Shown: positions 14,605 through 21,238 of the stretch, piece after piece
Numbering within the stretch: the first letter of the stretch is position 1
Layout of the letters: every line of letters begins with the position of its first letter
The notes under the pieces: generated by a model
What the model was told of the DNA's origin: nothing
Database searches by the model: none
What the model saw: the letters and a program-made list of their open reading frames with translations, nothing else
Assembly (NCBI GenBank): GCA_017992575.1
Contig: JAGOOJ010000004.1
Span: 1-23,791, forward strand
Source: Candidatus Moraniibacteriota bacterium
Lineage (GTDB): Bacteria > Patescibacteriota > Minisyncoccia > Moranbacterales > UBA1568
Reading direction: 5' to 3'
DNA length: 23,791 bases
Position numbers and translations under genes: made by a program

Positions 14605-16080
14605 ATGGAGAAAGATGAAGTGTTTTTCTTGGGGATGCTGTCTTTCATCATCGGTGTTGCCTCCGGATCATTTTTTGTTTTTCCGATTGACGTGCTTCTT
14701 TTTTGTGCCGGCGCCGTGAGCATCGCCGTGTTTGCCGTTTTTCCCAAAAGAGAAGTGATCTATAGTGCCCTGATTGTCCTTCTCTGGTTCGGAGGGGCGA
14801 CGCTCAGTGTTAGGGCACTCCATGCTTTTCAGAATCTGACTGATTTTTCCGATGCTGTACAGGGTGAAGTTCGCGTTATTGCTGATCCGGAGGAGCGTGA
14901 GTTTTTTCAGCAGGTGGTAGTACGGTTTGAACAGTGCGCGAGCCAAGGGTGCCCAGTGGCAGATGTGCTGTGGCAAGCTCCACTGGCTTCGAAAATAGCG
15001 GCTGGTGACCGGTTTGATTTTTCTTGTCGTTTAGAAATACCGAAGAATTTTACGCCGGACTTTGATTATCGGATGTATCTGGCCAAAGACGGTATCGGTT
15101 ACCTTTGTCGGAAAGCCGAGAGTGTGAGTATGGTATCAGGAGATTGGCAGGGGAAACTTCGGTCGTGGCTATATGTTCCGAAGCATGTGCTTGAGGGAGC
15201 ACTGTCGCGGGCGTTGTCTGAACCGGAAGCCGGCCTCGCCAAAGGACTCCTTTTAGGAGGGGATACGTATCTTCCGAAAGCACTGAAGGACTCTTTCACG
15301 TCTGTTGGTCTCACACATATTATTGCAGTGTCGGGATACAATATCACTCTCATTGCTGAAATGCTTTTGGTAGCAGGGCTTGGTTTGGGACTGTGGCGGA
15401 GGCAGGCTGTATGGATGGCATTTTTTGGTGTGGTCTTTTTTATTCTCATGATTGGTTTACCGGCCTCAGCCCTGCGTGCTGGAACGATGGCTGGAGTAGT
15501 GTTCATCGCTTGGCAAACAGGGAGGCTGGCGCGTCCCATCAACGCACTTTTGCTGGCGGGGGGAGGGATGCTTCTTTTTCATCCGCTCCTCCTTCGCTAC
15601 GATCTCGGATTTCAGTTATCTTTTCTTGCTACACTGGCTCTCTTATGGATATCTCCCTACTATGAATACTTTGCTCCGGAAGGCTGGGTGGCAAAAAAAA
15701 TTGGTGAGGTATTCGTTTTGACAGTGGCCGTGCTCCTGTTTGTGCTTCCGATAACTCTCTTTAATTTTCATTTCTTCTCGCCACTCATCCTGGTGAGTAA
15801 TCTACTAGTCATCCTAGTTCCGTTTGCCATGGCGACTTCTTTCGGAGCAGCGCTCTTGTTTCTTTTTGTGCCAGGGGCTCATCTGTTTGTTGCTTGGGTT
15901 GCTTTTGGATTCCTGACTATTCTCACTCGTAGTGTAGAGTTTCTTGGAGCGCTCGACGGAGCGCGTATGACAGTTGCAGGATTTGGCCTACCCCACCTAT
16001 TTCTCTGGTATACTGTTTTGATACTCATAATCCTCGCCGGTCGCTACTGGTTTGCCAAGAAACTGTATATCTATGGATAA
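14605..16080 (+). CDS. comEC: ComEC/Rec2 competence channel, N-terminal and membrane domains only
   Basis: Inner-membrane channel for single-stranded DNA in natural transformation. The 491 residues hold two or three N-terminal transmembrane helices (about 8-70), a DUF4131/OB-like soluble domain (about 85-175), and the multi-helix competence domain (about 205-480). The competence domain has HIIAVSGYNITLIAEMLLV and GLPASALRAGTMAGVVF. Standard ComEC continues into a metallo-beta-lactamase domain. Here the frame stops, and that domain is encoded by a separate gene overlapping by 8 nt. No SD at ATG 14605. Confidence 0.92.
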   Translation: MEKDEVFFLGMLSFIIGVASGSFFVFPIDVLLFCAGAVSIAVFAVFPKREVIYSALIVLLWFGGATLSVRALHAFQNLTDFSDAVQGEVRVIADPEEREFFQQVVVRFEQCASQGCPVADVLWQAPLASKIAAGDRFDFSCRLEIPKNFTPDFDYRMYLAKDGIGYLCRKAESVSMVSGDWQGKLRSWLYVPKHVLEGALSRALSEPEAGLAKGLLLGGDTYLPKALKDSFTSVGLTHIIAVSGYNITLIAEMLLVAGLGLGLWRRQAVWMAFFGVVFFILMIGLPASALRAGTMAGVVFIAWQTGRLARPINALLLAGGGMLLFHPLLLRYDLGFQLSFLATLALLWISPYYEYFAPEGWVAKKIGEVFVLTVAVLLFVLPITLFNFHFFSPLILVSNLLVILVPFAMATSFGAALLFLFVPGAHLFVAWVAFGFLTILTRSVEFLGALDGARMTVAGFGLPHLFLWYTVLILIILAGRYWFAKKLYIYG

Positions 16081-16921
16081 GAAGTACACTCTTTTGTTGG
16101 TAGGACTGCTCTGTTTAACGCTTGCGAGCGGATGGTTTCTTTGGCGTTTGCTCCAATTAGAGAAAGGGACCACAGTCACTTTTCTCAACGTCGGGCAGGG
16201 AGATGCTATTCTCATCGCTCAGGGACGAAACCAGGTGTTGATTGATGGTGGACGAACAGGCAAGGAGCTTCTCGCTCGTCTCGGGAGGAATATTCCTTTT
16301 TGGGATCGTACTATCGAAATAGTCATCGCGACCCACCCAGATGCCGATCATATCGGCGGATTTCCAGGACTCCTCCGTTCCTATCGAGTGGAACAGGTAC
16401 TGACGACGGGAGCGGAGAGTGAGACGGAAATTTTTTGGCTCTTTCAATGGTCTATCAAACAGTATGTACAGCATGAGGCACTGAAAATTTTTCGAGGGAC
16501 TAAAATTACTTTTCCTGCGGGCGGGGAATTGTTAGTCGAACATCCGCTCACTCCGCTTCCCAAAGAAACAGCCGATGCCAATAGTGGAAGTATCGTGGCC
16601 CGGTTTGTTTATGGTGAGACGAGTTTTTTGTTGACGGGCGATCTTCCCCACGAAGAAACAGTGCTCCCTGATGAAACAGTCGCTACGGTACTCAAGGTGG
16701 CTCATCATGGGTCTCGCTACTCGACGAGCGAGGCCTTTCTGGACCGTATTCGCCCCAAGGAGGCTGTTATCTCGGTTGGAGAGAATAACTATGGGCATCC
16801 GGCTCCGGAGGTGCTGGAGCGTCTTGAGCGTTTCGGCACGGTTGTCTATCGGACAGACCAGAGAGGAGACATACAGTATCGGTGTACGCCGGCGTTGAAT
16901 GGGTGTCAGCAGGTCCCATAG
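16073..16921 (+). CDS. Membrane-anchored ComEC-type metallo-beta-lactamase domain protein
   Basis: Stand-alone version of the C-terminal nuclease-like domain of ComEC. After a short basic start and one transmembrane helix (about 5-25), the MBL fold begins with VTFLNVGQGDAILI and VLIDGG (55-60). The metal motif THPDADHIGG (H88, D90, D92, H93) follows, then LLTGDLPHEE, VAHHGSRYSTS and a C-terminal ISVGENNYGHP. The frame is open upstream to 16052, but ATG 16073 (MDKKYTLLL) is preferred. It overlaps the comEC stop by 8 nt, so the two are translationally coupled and probably form one complex. Length 282 residues. Confidence 0.92.
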   Translation: MDKKYTLLLVGLLCLTLASGWFLWRLLQLEKGTTVTFLNVGQGDAILIAQGRNQVLIDGGRTGKELLARLGRNIPFWDRTIEIVIATHPDADHIGGFPGLLRSYRVEQVLTTGAESETEIFWLFQWSIKQYVQHEALKIFRGTKITFPAGGELLVEHPLTPLPKETADANSGSIVARFVYGETSFLLTGDLPHEETVLPDETVATVLKVAHHGSRYSTSEAFLDRIRPKEAVISVGENNYGHPAPEVLERLERFGTVVYRTDQRGDIQYRCTPALNGCQQVP

Positions 16922-16952
16922 GGGCCGTGAGACACTCTCAGAAAGGGATCAG

Positions 16953-16981
16953 TTGCCAAGGAAAGAAAACCCCTGTATACT
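16953..16981 (+). promoter_or_regulatory. ndk promoter, distal
   Basis: TTGCCA (16953-16958), 17-bp spacer ending in TG (extended -10), TATACT (16976-16981). Start near 16988. Confidence 0.72.
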
Positions 16982-17010
16982 TGGTCCGACATCGAGAAAT
17001 GAGTCTGGTA

Positions 17011-17039
17011 TTGCTAAATATATTTTTCTGTGGCATAAT
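17011..17039 (+). promoter_or_regulatory. ndk promoter, proximal
   Basis: TTGCTA (17011-17016), 17-bp spacer, CATAAT (17034-17039). Start about 17046, 28 nt before ATG 17074. Tandem with the promoter at 16953. Confidence 0.6.
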
Positions 17040-17073
17040 TAACTATAGTGTAAGTTGTAAGTGTTAGAATCCT

Positions 17074-17682
17074 ATGTCTACTGCTCATCCAAAAAAGGAG
17101 CGCACCCTCATTATCGTAAAGCCTGATGGTATTCAGCGTTCCCTGATGGGAGAAATTCTCATGCGGATTGAACGAACAGGGTTGAAATTTGTTGCTATGA
17201 AGTTTCTTCTGCCGGAGGCGGATCAGTGTTGGAAACACTACAATAAAGATGAGGAATGGTTTTTGAAAAAAGGCGCGCGTATCGTTGATGATCGGACGAC
17301 CCATGGGTTGCCTATTGAAAAAGAGGCCGTAGAGTATGGGAAAGACATCATTCAATCAAACGTGGATTTCTTTACTTCCGGACCAGTATTGGCTGCTGTC
17401 ATTGAGGGAAACCAGTCTGTCGCTATTGTTAAGAAATTGGTCGGAGGTACCGAACCAACAACCTCGGATGTCGGTACGATTCGTGGTGACTTCACTGTCG
17501 ATTCTTATGCGCTCTCCAGTCTGGATAACCGTGCTGTACGCAACTTGATTCACTGTTCTGATAGTCCAGAAGAGGCGGAACGTGAAATTCCAATCTGGTT
17601 TACTTCTGCTGATATTATTGGGTACCGTTTGGTACAGGAACAGGTGCTCTATGATGTGAACTTAGATGGTATGCTCGAATAA
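17074..17682 (+). CDS. ndk: Nucleoside diphosphate kinase, long form with internal insertion
   Basis: Transfers gamma-phosphate between nucleoside triphosphates and diphosphates through a phosphohistidine. Standard Ndk is about 140 residues; this one is 202. TLIIVKPDG with K16 begins the fold. An insertion of about 35-40 residues (roughly 54-95, from HYNKDEEWFLKKGARIVDD) precedes the usual GPVLAAVIEG. GTIRGDF and the active-site H160 in NLIHCSDSPEEAEREI are intact, so it should be catalytically competent. Two tandem promoters lie upstream and a terminator follows, making it a single-gene unit. No SD is seen. Confidence 0.95.
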   Translation: MSTAHPKKERTLIIVKPDGIQRSLMGEILMRIERTGLKFVAMKFLLPEADQCWKHYNKDEEWFLKKGARIVDDRTTHGLPIEKEAVEYGKDIIQSNVDFFTSGPVLAAVIEGNQSVAIVKKLVGGTEPTTSDVGTIRGDFTVDSYALSSLDNRAVRNLIHCSDSPEEAEREIPIWFTSADIIGYRLVQEQVLYDVNLDGMLE

Positions 17683-17704
17683 TGAGAGTGTTTTCCAAAA
17701 CTTG

Positions 17705-17731
17705 AAAAAGACCCTGAAAGGGGTCTTTTTT
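17705..17731 (+). terminator. Intrinsic terminator of ndk
   Basis: Five A, GACCC (17710-17714), loop TGAAAG, GGGTC (17721-17725), six T; the A-run extends the stem. Confidence 0.88.
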
Positions 17732-17768
17732 GTATGAAAAGCGCTAGAAACAAAGGTTATTTATGCAC

Positions 17769-17797
17769 TTGACAGACAGACAAAAGCACTGTATAAT
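17769..17797 (+). promoter_or_regulatory. Perfect-consensus sigma70 promoter
   Basis: TTGACA (17769-17774), exactly 17 bp, TATAAT (17792-17797). It is the only perfect 12/12 promoter I see in the window. Start is probably A17805. Confidence 0.9.
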
Positions 17798-17804
17798 GCT
17801 TGCT

Positions 17805-17918
17805 ATATCAGAGTCACAAGCTTTGGTATGCCAAATTTCTGGGGAAGTTACCTGACGTCCCCAAAGAGTACTCGCAATCGTTTGCGAGTGTGTACTAACA
17901 AAAGCGCCAGGAGGCGTT
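17805..17918 (+). promoter_or_regulatory. Highly structured leader with four hairpins
   Basis: Hairpins: TTTGG/CCAAA (17822-17835); GGGGA..GT/AC..TCCCC (17841-17862); ACTCGCAA (17870-17877) with TTGCGAGT (17882-17889), loop TCGT; AGCGCC (17903-17908), loop AGGA, GGCGTT (17913-17918). The last one places half of the SD AGGAGG in its loop and half in its stem, directly before GTG 17919. This could be a regulated leader, or the 5' domain of a larger RNA that continues past 17919. Confidence 0.5.
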
Positions 17919-18137
17919 GTGTCAAAAAAGAGTGAAAAGCAAGAACCGACAACGTGGAGTTGCCGGGTCAACAATCCGTCTTGCCCGCTTCAGATGGAGT
18001 TCGGGCAAGCTTGTCAGAAATCGATCCGTTCCGGATCGTGCTCCCGATCGGGAACATCCATTCCGGGTGGGCTCGGCGCAATGACGCGCATATTCGTAGC
18101 ACGAAGGGAGGCGGAACGCGAAAAGCTGGCCGCCTAA
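17919..18137 (+). CDS. Possible small Cys-containing protein (72 aa), or ORF inside a structured RNA
   Basis: Starts with GTG 4 nt after AGGAGG, a good SD at slightly short spacing. The product has a polar N-terminus (SKKSEKQEPTTW), four Cys (15, 22, 32, 41) that could bind metal, a Ser/Gly-rich middle, and a charged helical end (ARREAEREKLAA). No family recognised. Against it: the same DNA folds into strong helices, CTTGCCCG 17980-17987 with CGGGCAAG 18002-18009, CGATCCG 18022-18028 with CGGATCG 18032-18038, the palindrome CCCGATCGGG 18043-18052, and AGGCGG 18109-18114 with CCGCCT 18130-18135. Long frames are also open in other registers. A real gene and a non-coding RNA of about 390 nt are both live options. 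Confidence 0.4.
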   Translation: MSKKSEKQEPTTWSCRVNNPSCPLQMEFGQACQKSIRSGSCSRSGTSIPGGLGAMTRIFVARREAEREKLAA

Positions 18138-18165
18138 AATCCGGCATCGTCCGGTACCACAACAC

Positions 18166-18193
18166 AGGGAGCACCTCACGGTTGCTCTCTTTT
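18166..18193 (+). terminator. Probable intrinsic terminator of the 17805 transcript
   Basis: AGGGAGCA (18166-18173) with TGCTCTCT (18183-18190, one G-U), inner CC/GG, loop TCAC, then a short T-run. Moderate strength. Confidence 0.5.
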
Positions 18194-18244
18194 CATTTGC
18201 CAAAAATCTTGGTATTCTCAATTGTACTTCTTCGTATAAAATTG

Positions 18245-18280
18245 CGGGCTGTAGTATATGGCAGTACGCGGGATGGGGGT
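18245..18280 (+). other. tRNA-Pro-like 5' half
   Basis: CGGGCTG, TA, then D-arm GTAT / ATGGCA / GTAC, and a stretch with GGG preceded by T, as in a Pro anticodon. It closely parallels the 5' half of the intact tRNA-Pro at 18387. No matching anticodon or T-arm follows directly; the sequence runs into two perfect hairpins. Its acceptor strand can pair with CAGTCCG at 18541-18547. Confidence 0.45.
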
Positions 18281-18351
18281 GAAAAGTGAACTGCTTCACT
18301 TTTCACGGGTGTTTCCGTAAGTCGTCTCTGACTTACGGATAAAAAACACCC
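18279..18351 (+). repeat. Two adjacent perfect hairpins
   Basis: GTGAAAAGTGAA (18279-18290), loop CTGC, TTCACTTTTCAC (18295-18306): 12 bp. Then GGGTGTTT (18307-18314) with AAACACCC (18344-18351), enclosing CCGTAAGTC (18315-18323) and GACTTACGG (18330-18338): 8 plus 9 bp with a 5-nt bulge. No T-run follows either, so neither is a normal terminator. Confidence 0.8.
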
Positions 18352-18386
18352 CGGACCCAGTGTTTGAATTAAAGAATTGTCGGTCA

Positions 18387-18457
18387 CGGGGCGTAGTATA
18401 GTGGTAGTACGCAAGGCTGGGGGTCTTGTAGTTCGAGTCCGATTCTCGACGCCCCGA
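18387..18457 (+). tRNA. tRNA-Pro (anticodon GGG)
   Basis: Full cloverleaf by hand: acceptor CGGGGCG/CGCCCCG with the C1-G72 pair typical of bacterial tRNA-Pro; T8 A9; D-arm GTAT/GTAC with loop AGTGGTA (GG present); anticodon stem CAAGG/TCTTG and loop CTGGGGG with U33 and anticodon GGG; 4-nt variable region; T-stem TCGAG/CTCGA; discriminator A73. No CCA is encoded (ACAATT follows). Oddity: the T-loop reads TCCGATT, so position 55 is C rather than the near-universal U. It reads CCC/CCU codons if functional. Upstream AATTGT can pair with downstream ACAATT, extending the acceptor helix in the precursor. Confidence 0.78.
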
Positions 18458-18494
18458 CAATTATTAAATTCCAAGGAGCATATAGGCCGGGTTC
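18452..18494 (+). repeat. Direct repeat copy 1 (candidate left attachment/duplication site)
   Basis: A 43-bp segment beginning in the last bases of tRNA-Pro (CCCCGACAATTATTAAATTC at its start). It matches 23438-23480 at 40 of 43 positions. A weaker match continues to CCGACAAAG (18545-18553 and 23512-23520). The following 18486-18541 folds as an imperfect hairpin: GCCGGG/CCCGGC closing, inner ACGT/ACGT. Confidence 0.85.
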
Positions 18495-18558
18495 CCTGTC
18501 TGCAACGTCTATACGTAGCATTGTGGGCAAGGATTCCCGGCAGTCCGACAAAGGAAAC

Positions 18559-18595
18559 CATCAATACCACGTTTTCCGCATAGTATTGATGTTTT
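18559..18595 (+). terminator. Possible terminator of the tRNA-Pro transcript
   Basis: CATCAATAC (18559-18567), 15-nt loop, GTATTGATG (18583-18591), TTTTC. An alternative pairing GGAAAC/GTTTTCC (18553-18558 with 18571-18577) competes with it. It is AT-rich and so of moderate strength. Confidence 0.45.
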
Positions 18596-18711
18596 CATGG
18601 ATCGAGAGGGGGTGCTTTTACTAATAATCGTAACCATGATATTGTTTTTCCATCGAGTTCTCGAGAGAGAATATGCTGTTTAACAACCTGCCAAACTTAG
18701 GGAGTAAGGCT

Positions 18712-19746
18712 ATGAATCCGATTATTGTCAGGCGCGATGACTATTTGCGTCACGCCCTGACGTTTAACGACGCTGAGCGTACGCAAGTCGCGAGGTTTGC
18801 GGAATGGTTGCCCCACGAAATCATCGATGGTCATGTTCATTGTAATACGGAAGAGCAAGTGCTCGACGTGCCACAGAAGGCGTGCTGCCACATGCTTTCG
18901 ACATTCCCGTATTTCTCTTTGGAGGAGTCTTATTCCGTCCATGGTCTGTTGTATCCTGGCAAGACGGTGCGCTGTCTTCGGTTTCCAAATGCCTTCCGTG
19001 GTATCGATCAGAAACGGGCGAATGCCTACCTTCTTGATCAGAGTCATCCTGATGATCGCGTGGCCCTCTTCGGTCTGCCGGAGGATGTCGAGTACACGCG
19101 GGGGATGCTTTCCCATGAGCGGGTTTCTGCCTTGAAGATGTACTATTCGTACGTCGAACCAACGGCCGAAGTCATCTATGATTGCTTCCCGCCACGGGTA
19201 CTTGAAAGGGCTCAACAGCTGGATATCCCTATCGTGTTGCATCTGCCGAAAGTGATAACGAGGAGCCAGGATGACCTAGCGGCGATGCTTAAGGACTTTC
19301 CGTCCATCCGGATAGTGCTGGCCCATCTTGGATTATCGAAGTCTGTCATTCCTGGTCTACGTGAAGCATTCTTAAGGTTCGCCGAATATCCGAATGTCTC
19401 TATGGATACGGCTCTTAATCCTTCTAGTGAGGTGGTTGCTCTCGCAATCGAAACCTTCGGTTGGAGAAGAATTATATTTGGTTCAGATGAACCGCTGAAT
19501 CTTCTCCGGTCAAGACCCTATCGGCATCCTGTACTCGGCGAGCGTTTGGTGACGAACTACCCATATCATTGGGCGGATCCGCAGGAGCAGCGGGAATATG
19601 CTCATTTGGCTAGGAATCTGGTTCATGCACAGTGGCTTTCGCTGAGCGCTTTGTTTGATGCCATTGAGAATCTTCCGGCAGACGAACGTGAATCTGCTAA
19701 AACGCACATCTTTTCTCAGAATGCAAAACGGGTGTATGGGTTCTAA
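18712..19746 (+). CDS. Amidohydrolase family protein (Amidohydro_2 type)
   Basis: A TIM-barrel metal-dependent hydrolase or decarboxylase of unknown substrate. The metal motif is DGHVH (H41, H43), followed by H177 in IVLHLPK, H205 in VLAHLG and D259 in FGSDEP, the order expected for PF04909-like enzymes. K142 in ALKMYY may take part. Length is 344 residues from ATG 18712, chosen because GGGAG (18700-18704) lies 7 nt upstream; another in-frame ATG at 18673 is possible. It has an SD, unlike most core genes here. It is separated from the synthetase pair by a terminator at 19755. The reaction cannot be named from the sequence. Confidence 0.85.
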   Translation: MNPIIVRRDDYLRHALTFNDAERTQVARFAEWLPHEIIDGHVHCNTEEQVLDVPQKACCHMLSTFPYFSLEESYSVHGLLYPGKTVRCLRFPNAFRGIDQKRANAYLLDQSHPDDRVALFGLPEDVEYTRGMLSHERVSALKMYYSYVEPTAEVIYDCFPPRVLERAQQLDIPIVLHLPKVITRSQDDLAAMLKDFPSIRIVLAHLGLSKSVIPGLREAFLRFAEYPNVSMDTALNPSSEVVALAIETFGWRRIIFGSDEPLNLLRSRPYRHPVLGERLVTNYPYHWADPQEQREYAHLARNLVHAQWLSLSALFDAIENLPADERESAKTHIFSQNAKRVYGF

Positions 19747-19754
19747 ATCCATTC

Positions 19755-19785
19755 GCAACCATGTCTCGGCACGGTTGCTTTTTTT
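19755..19785 (+). terminator. Intrinsic terminator of the amidohydrolase gene
   Basis: GCAACC (19755-19760), 12-nt loop, GGTTGC (19773-19778), then seven T. Confidence 0.85.
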
Positions 19786-19808
19786 ATTTGGATATGGTAT
19801 GAAACGTG

Positions 19809-19884
19809 GAAGCATTTGTATGCTTCGGTGGAACTTTAACAATAAAAAAATCCCTATTGGTCGGTATATATTCCTGTGAAAGGA
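19809..19884 (+). promoter_or_regulatory. Leader hairpin and SD module of the AsnRS-like gene
   Basis: GAAGCAT (19809-19815), loop TTGT, ATGCTTC (19820-19826) is a perfect 7-bp hairpin. TCCTGTGAAAGGA (19872-19884) holds the SD AAAGGA, 7 nt before ATG 19892, and TCCT can pair with AGGA. The same 13-mer precedes the AspRS gene (21218-21230). Confidence 0.5.
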
Positions 19885-19891
19885 TCGTGAA

Positions 19892-21208
19892 ATGAAAACT
19901 GTGTTTGTAAGAGACCTTCTTGCCAATCCGGCGGGAGTTGATGTCAGTCTTTCGGCTTGGGTGGCCACGCGGCGAAAAGGGGGGAACGTCGTTTTCCTCG
20001 ATCTCGTCGATTCGACCGGAAAGATTCAGGCTATCTTCGATCGGTCGCAGGTTGGGCCCGAAGTCTTCGTGCTTGCTGAAACGGTACCGACGGAGTCGGC
20101 CATCCATATCCGTGGCAGACTCGAGACGCGACCCCAGAACCCGCATGACATTCGAGCGCACACGATGGAGTTGATCGGCGCCGACGAGCTTCGGCTTTCT
20201 CCTCAACCGCGGACAGCTCGGAACGTCTTCGACAGCGGTCTGGCGGACCATGTCCTGCACAACAGGCATCTCTACATCCGCAATCCGAAGTCTATGGCCA
20301 TCTTGCGCTTCCGCAGCGCGCTCATGAGCTATGTGCGGAGCTGGTTCGAAGCGAACAACTTTCTCGAGATCGACGCTCCGGTACTGACGGCGGTTCCGCT
20401 CTATGAAGACGGCTCGGCTGTTTCGCTCCAGATCAATGACGAGACGGTCTACCTGACCCAGTGCGTGGGCTATTACTTGGAGGCCGCAGTCCATGCCTTC
20501 GAGCGCGTCTACAACATGGGGCCGAGTTTCCGCGGCGAGGAGTCGCGGAGCAAGCGGCACCTCATGGAATACTGGCATATCAAGGCTGAGATCGCTTTCG
20601 CAGATCTCGATGACATCATTGGCATCGTCGAATCCGTGATCTCCATGGTTTCTCGGCAGTGCTGGGCACTACAAAGCGATGTCGCCAAGATCCTCGGTAC
20701 CAGCATGTGCCTCGATGGCATGGAGTTGCCGTTTCCTCGCATTTCCTACGAGGAGGCAGCGCGGCAGCTTCGGGCCGATGGCTTCGCCTTTGAGTTCGGC
20801 ACGAACTTGGGCTCGGCGGAGGAGGCGGCGCTCTCCCGACAGTTCCAGCAACCGTTCTGGATCACCGGGATACCGCGCACCATCGAACCGTTTCCCTATG
20901 TCATTGATCCGGATGATCCTCGTGTCACTCGGGTCGCAGACCTCATAGCCACCAACGGTTACGGGGAGCTGCTTGGGGTCGCCGAAAAGATCTCCAGTAC
21001 TGCGATGCTCGATGAGCGTATGCAGGAAAAGGGGAAGTTCCAAGACCCTCGCTACGAATGGATCCGGGATGTCCATCGTTCTGGTTGCGTGCCACACGCC
21101 GCCTTCGGTATGGGGCTTGAACGCCTCATCCGTTGGTTGCTGAACATCGAGCACGTTCGTGACGCGGCGGCATTCCCGCGTATCTTCCGCCGCCGTATCT
21201 TCCCGTGA
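19892..21208 (+). CDS. Class-II tRNA synthetase, AsnRS-like (asparaginyl-tRNA synthetase or paralogue)
   Basis: Predicted to activate Asn (or a related acid) and load tRNA. The 438 residues have the N-terminal OB-fold anticodon domain (about 15-100: VDVSLSAWVATRRKGG, VFLDLVDSTGKIQAIF) and the class-II core. The core shows FLEIDAPVLT (157-166, after motif 1), LTQCVGYYLEAAV, motif 2 FRGEESRSKRHLMEYWHIKAE (from 213, in part) with R214, and motif 3 FGMGLERLIRWLLN near 404. The motif-2 loop fits AsnRS, but the substrate pocket segment VPLYEDGSAVSLQINDETVY is shorter and unlike ordinary AsnRS, so a paralogue with another amino acid or acceptor is possible. Good SD. High GC and C/G-ending codons mark it as imported (inference). 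Coupled to the AspRS gene 30 nt downstream. Confidence 0.8.
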   Translation: MKTVFVRDLLANPAGVDVSLSAWVATRRKGGNVVFLDLVDSTGKIQAIFDRSQVGPEVFVLAETVPTESAIHIRGRLETRPQNPHDIRAHTMELIGADELRLSPQPRTARNVFDSGLADHVLHNRHLYIRNPKSMAILRFRSALMSYVRSWFEANNFLEIDAPVLTAVPLYEDGSAVSLQINDETVYLTQCVGYYLEAAVHAFERVYNMGPSFRGEESRSKRHLMEYWHIKAEIAFADLDDIIGIVESVISMVSRQCWALQSDVAKILGTSMCLDGMELPFPRISYEEAARQLRADGFAFEFGTNLGSAEEAALSRQFQQPFWITGIPRTIEPFPYVIDPDDPRVTRVADLIATNGYGELLGVAEKISSTAMLDERMQEKGKFQDPRYEWIRDVHRSGCVPHAAFGMGLERLIRWLLNIEHVRDAAAFPRIFRRRIFP

Positions 21209-21238
21209 ATCATCCACTCCTGTGAAAGGAACGTTACC

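Noticed and set aside
17805..18193. RNase P RNA, tmRNA or 6S RNA
   Set aside because: Size and folding fit, but the conserved RNase P GAGGAAAGTCC-type segment, the tmRNA tRNA-like ends and tag context, and an overall 6S rod are not visible.
17922..18299. Long minus-strand ORF (125 codons) opposite the structured region
   Set aside because: No SD, no recognisable domain, and it overlaps terminator and tRNA-like sequence; open frames here follow from high GC.
18486..18541. Integron attC-like site
   Set aside because: The imperfect hairpin looks similar, but GTTRRRY/RYYYAAC core boxes and an integron integrase are missing.
18193..18570. Minus-strand ORF across the tRNA-Pro
   Set aside because: It is the translation of the antisense of a tRNA and its repeat tail; the similar ORF at 23263-23529 arises from the second repeat copy.
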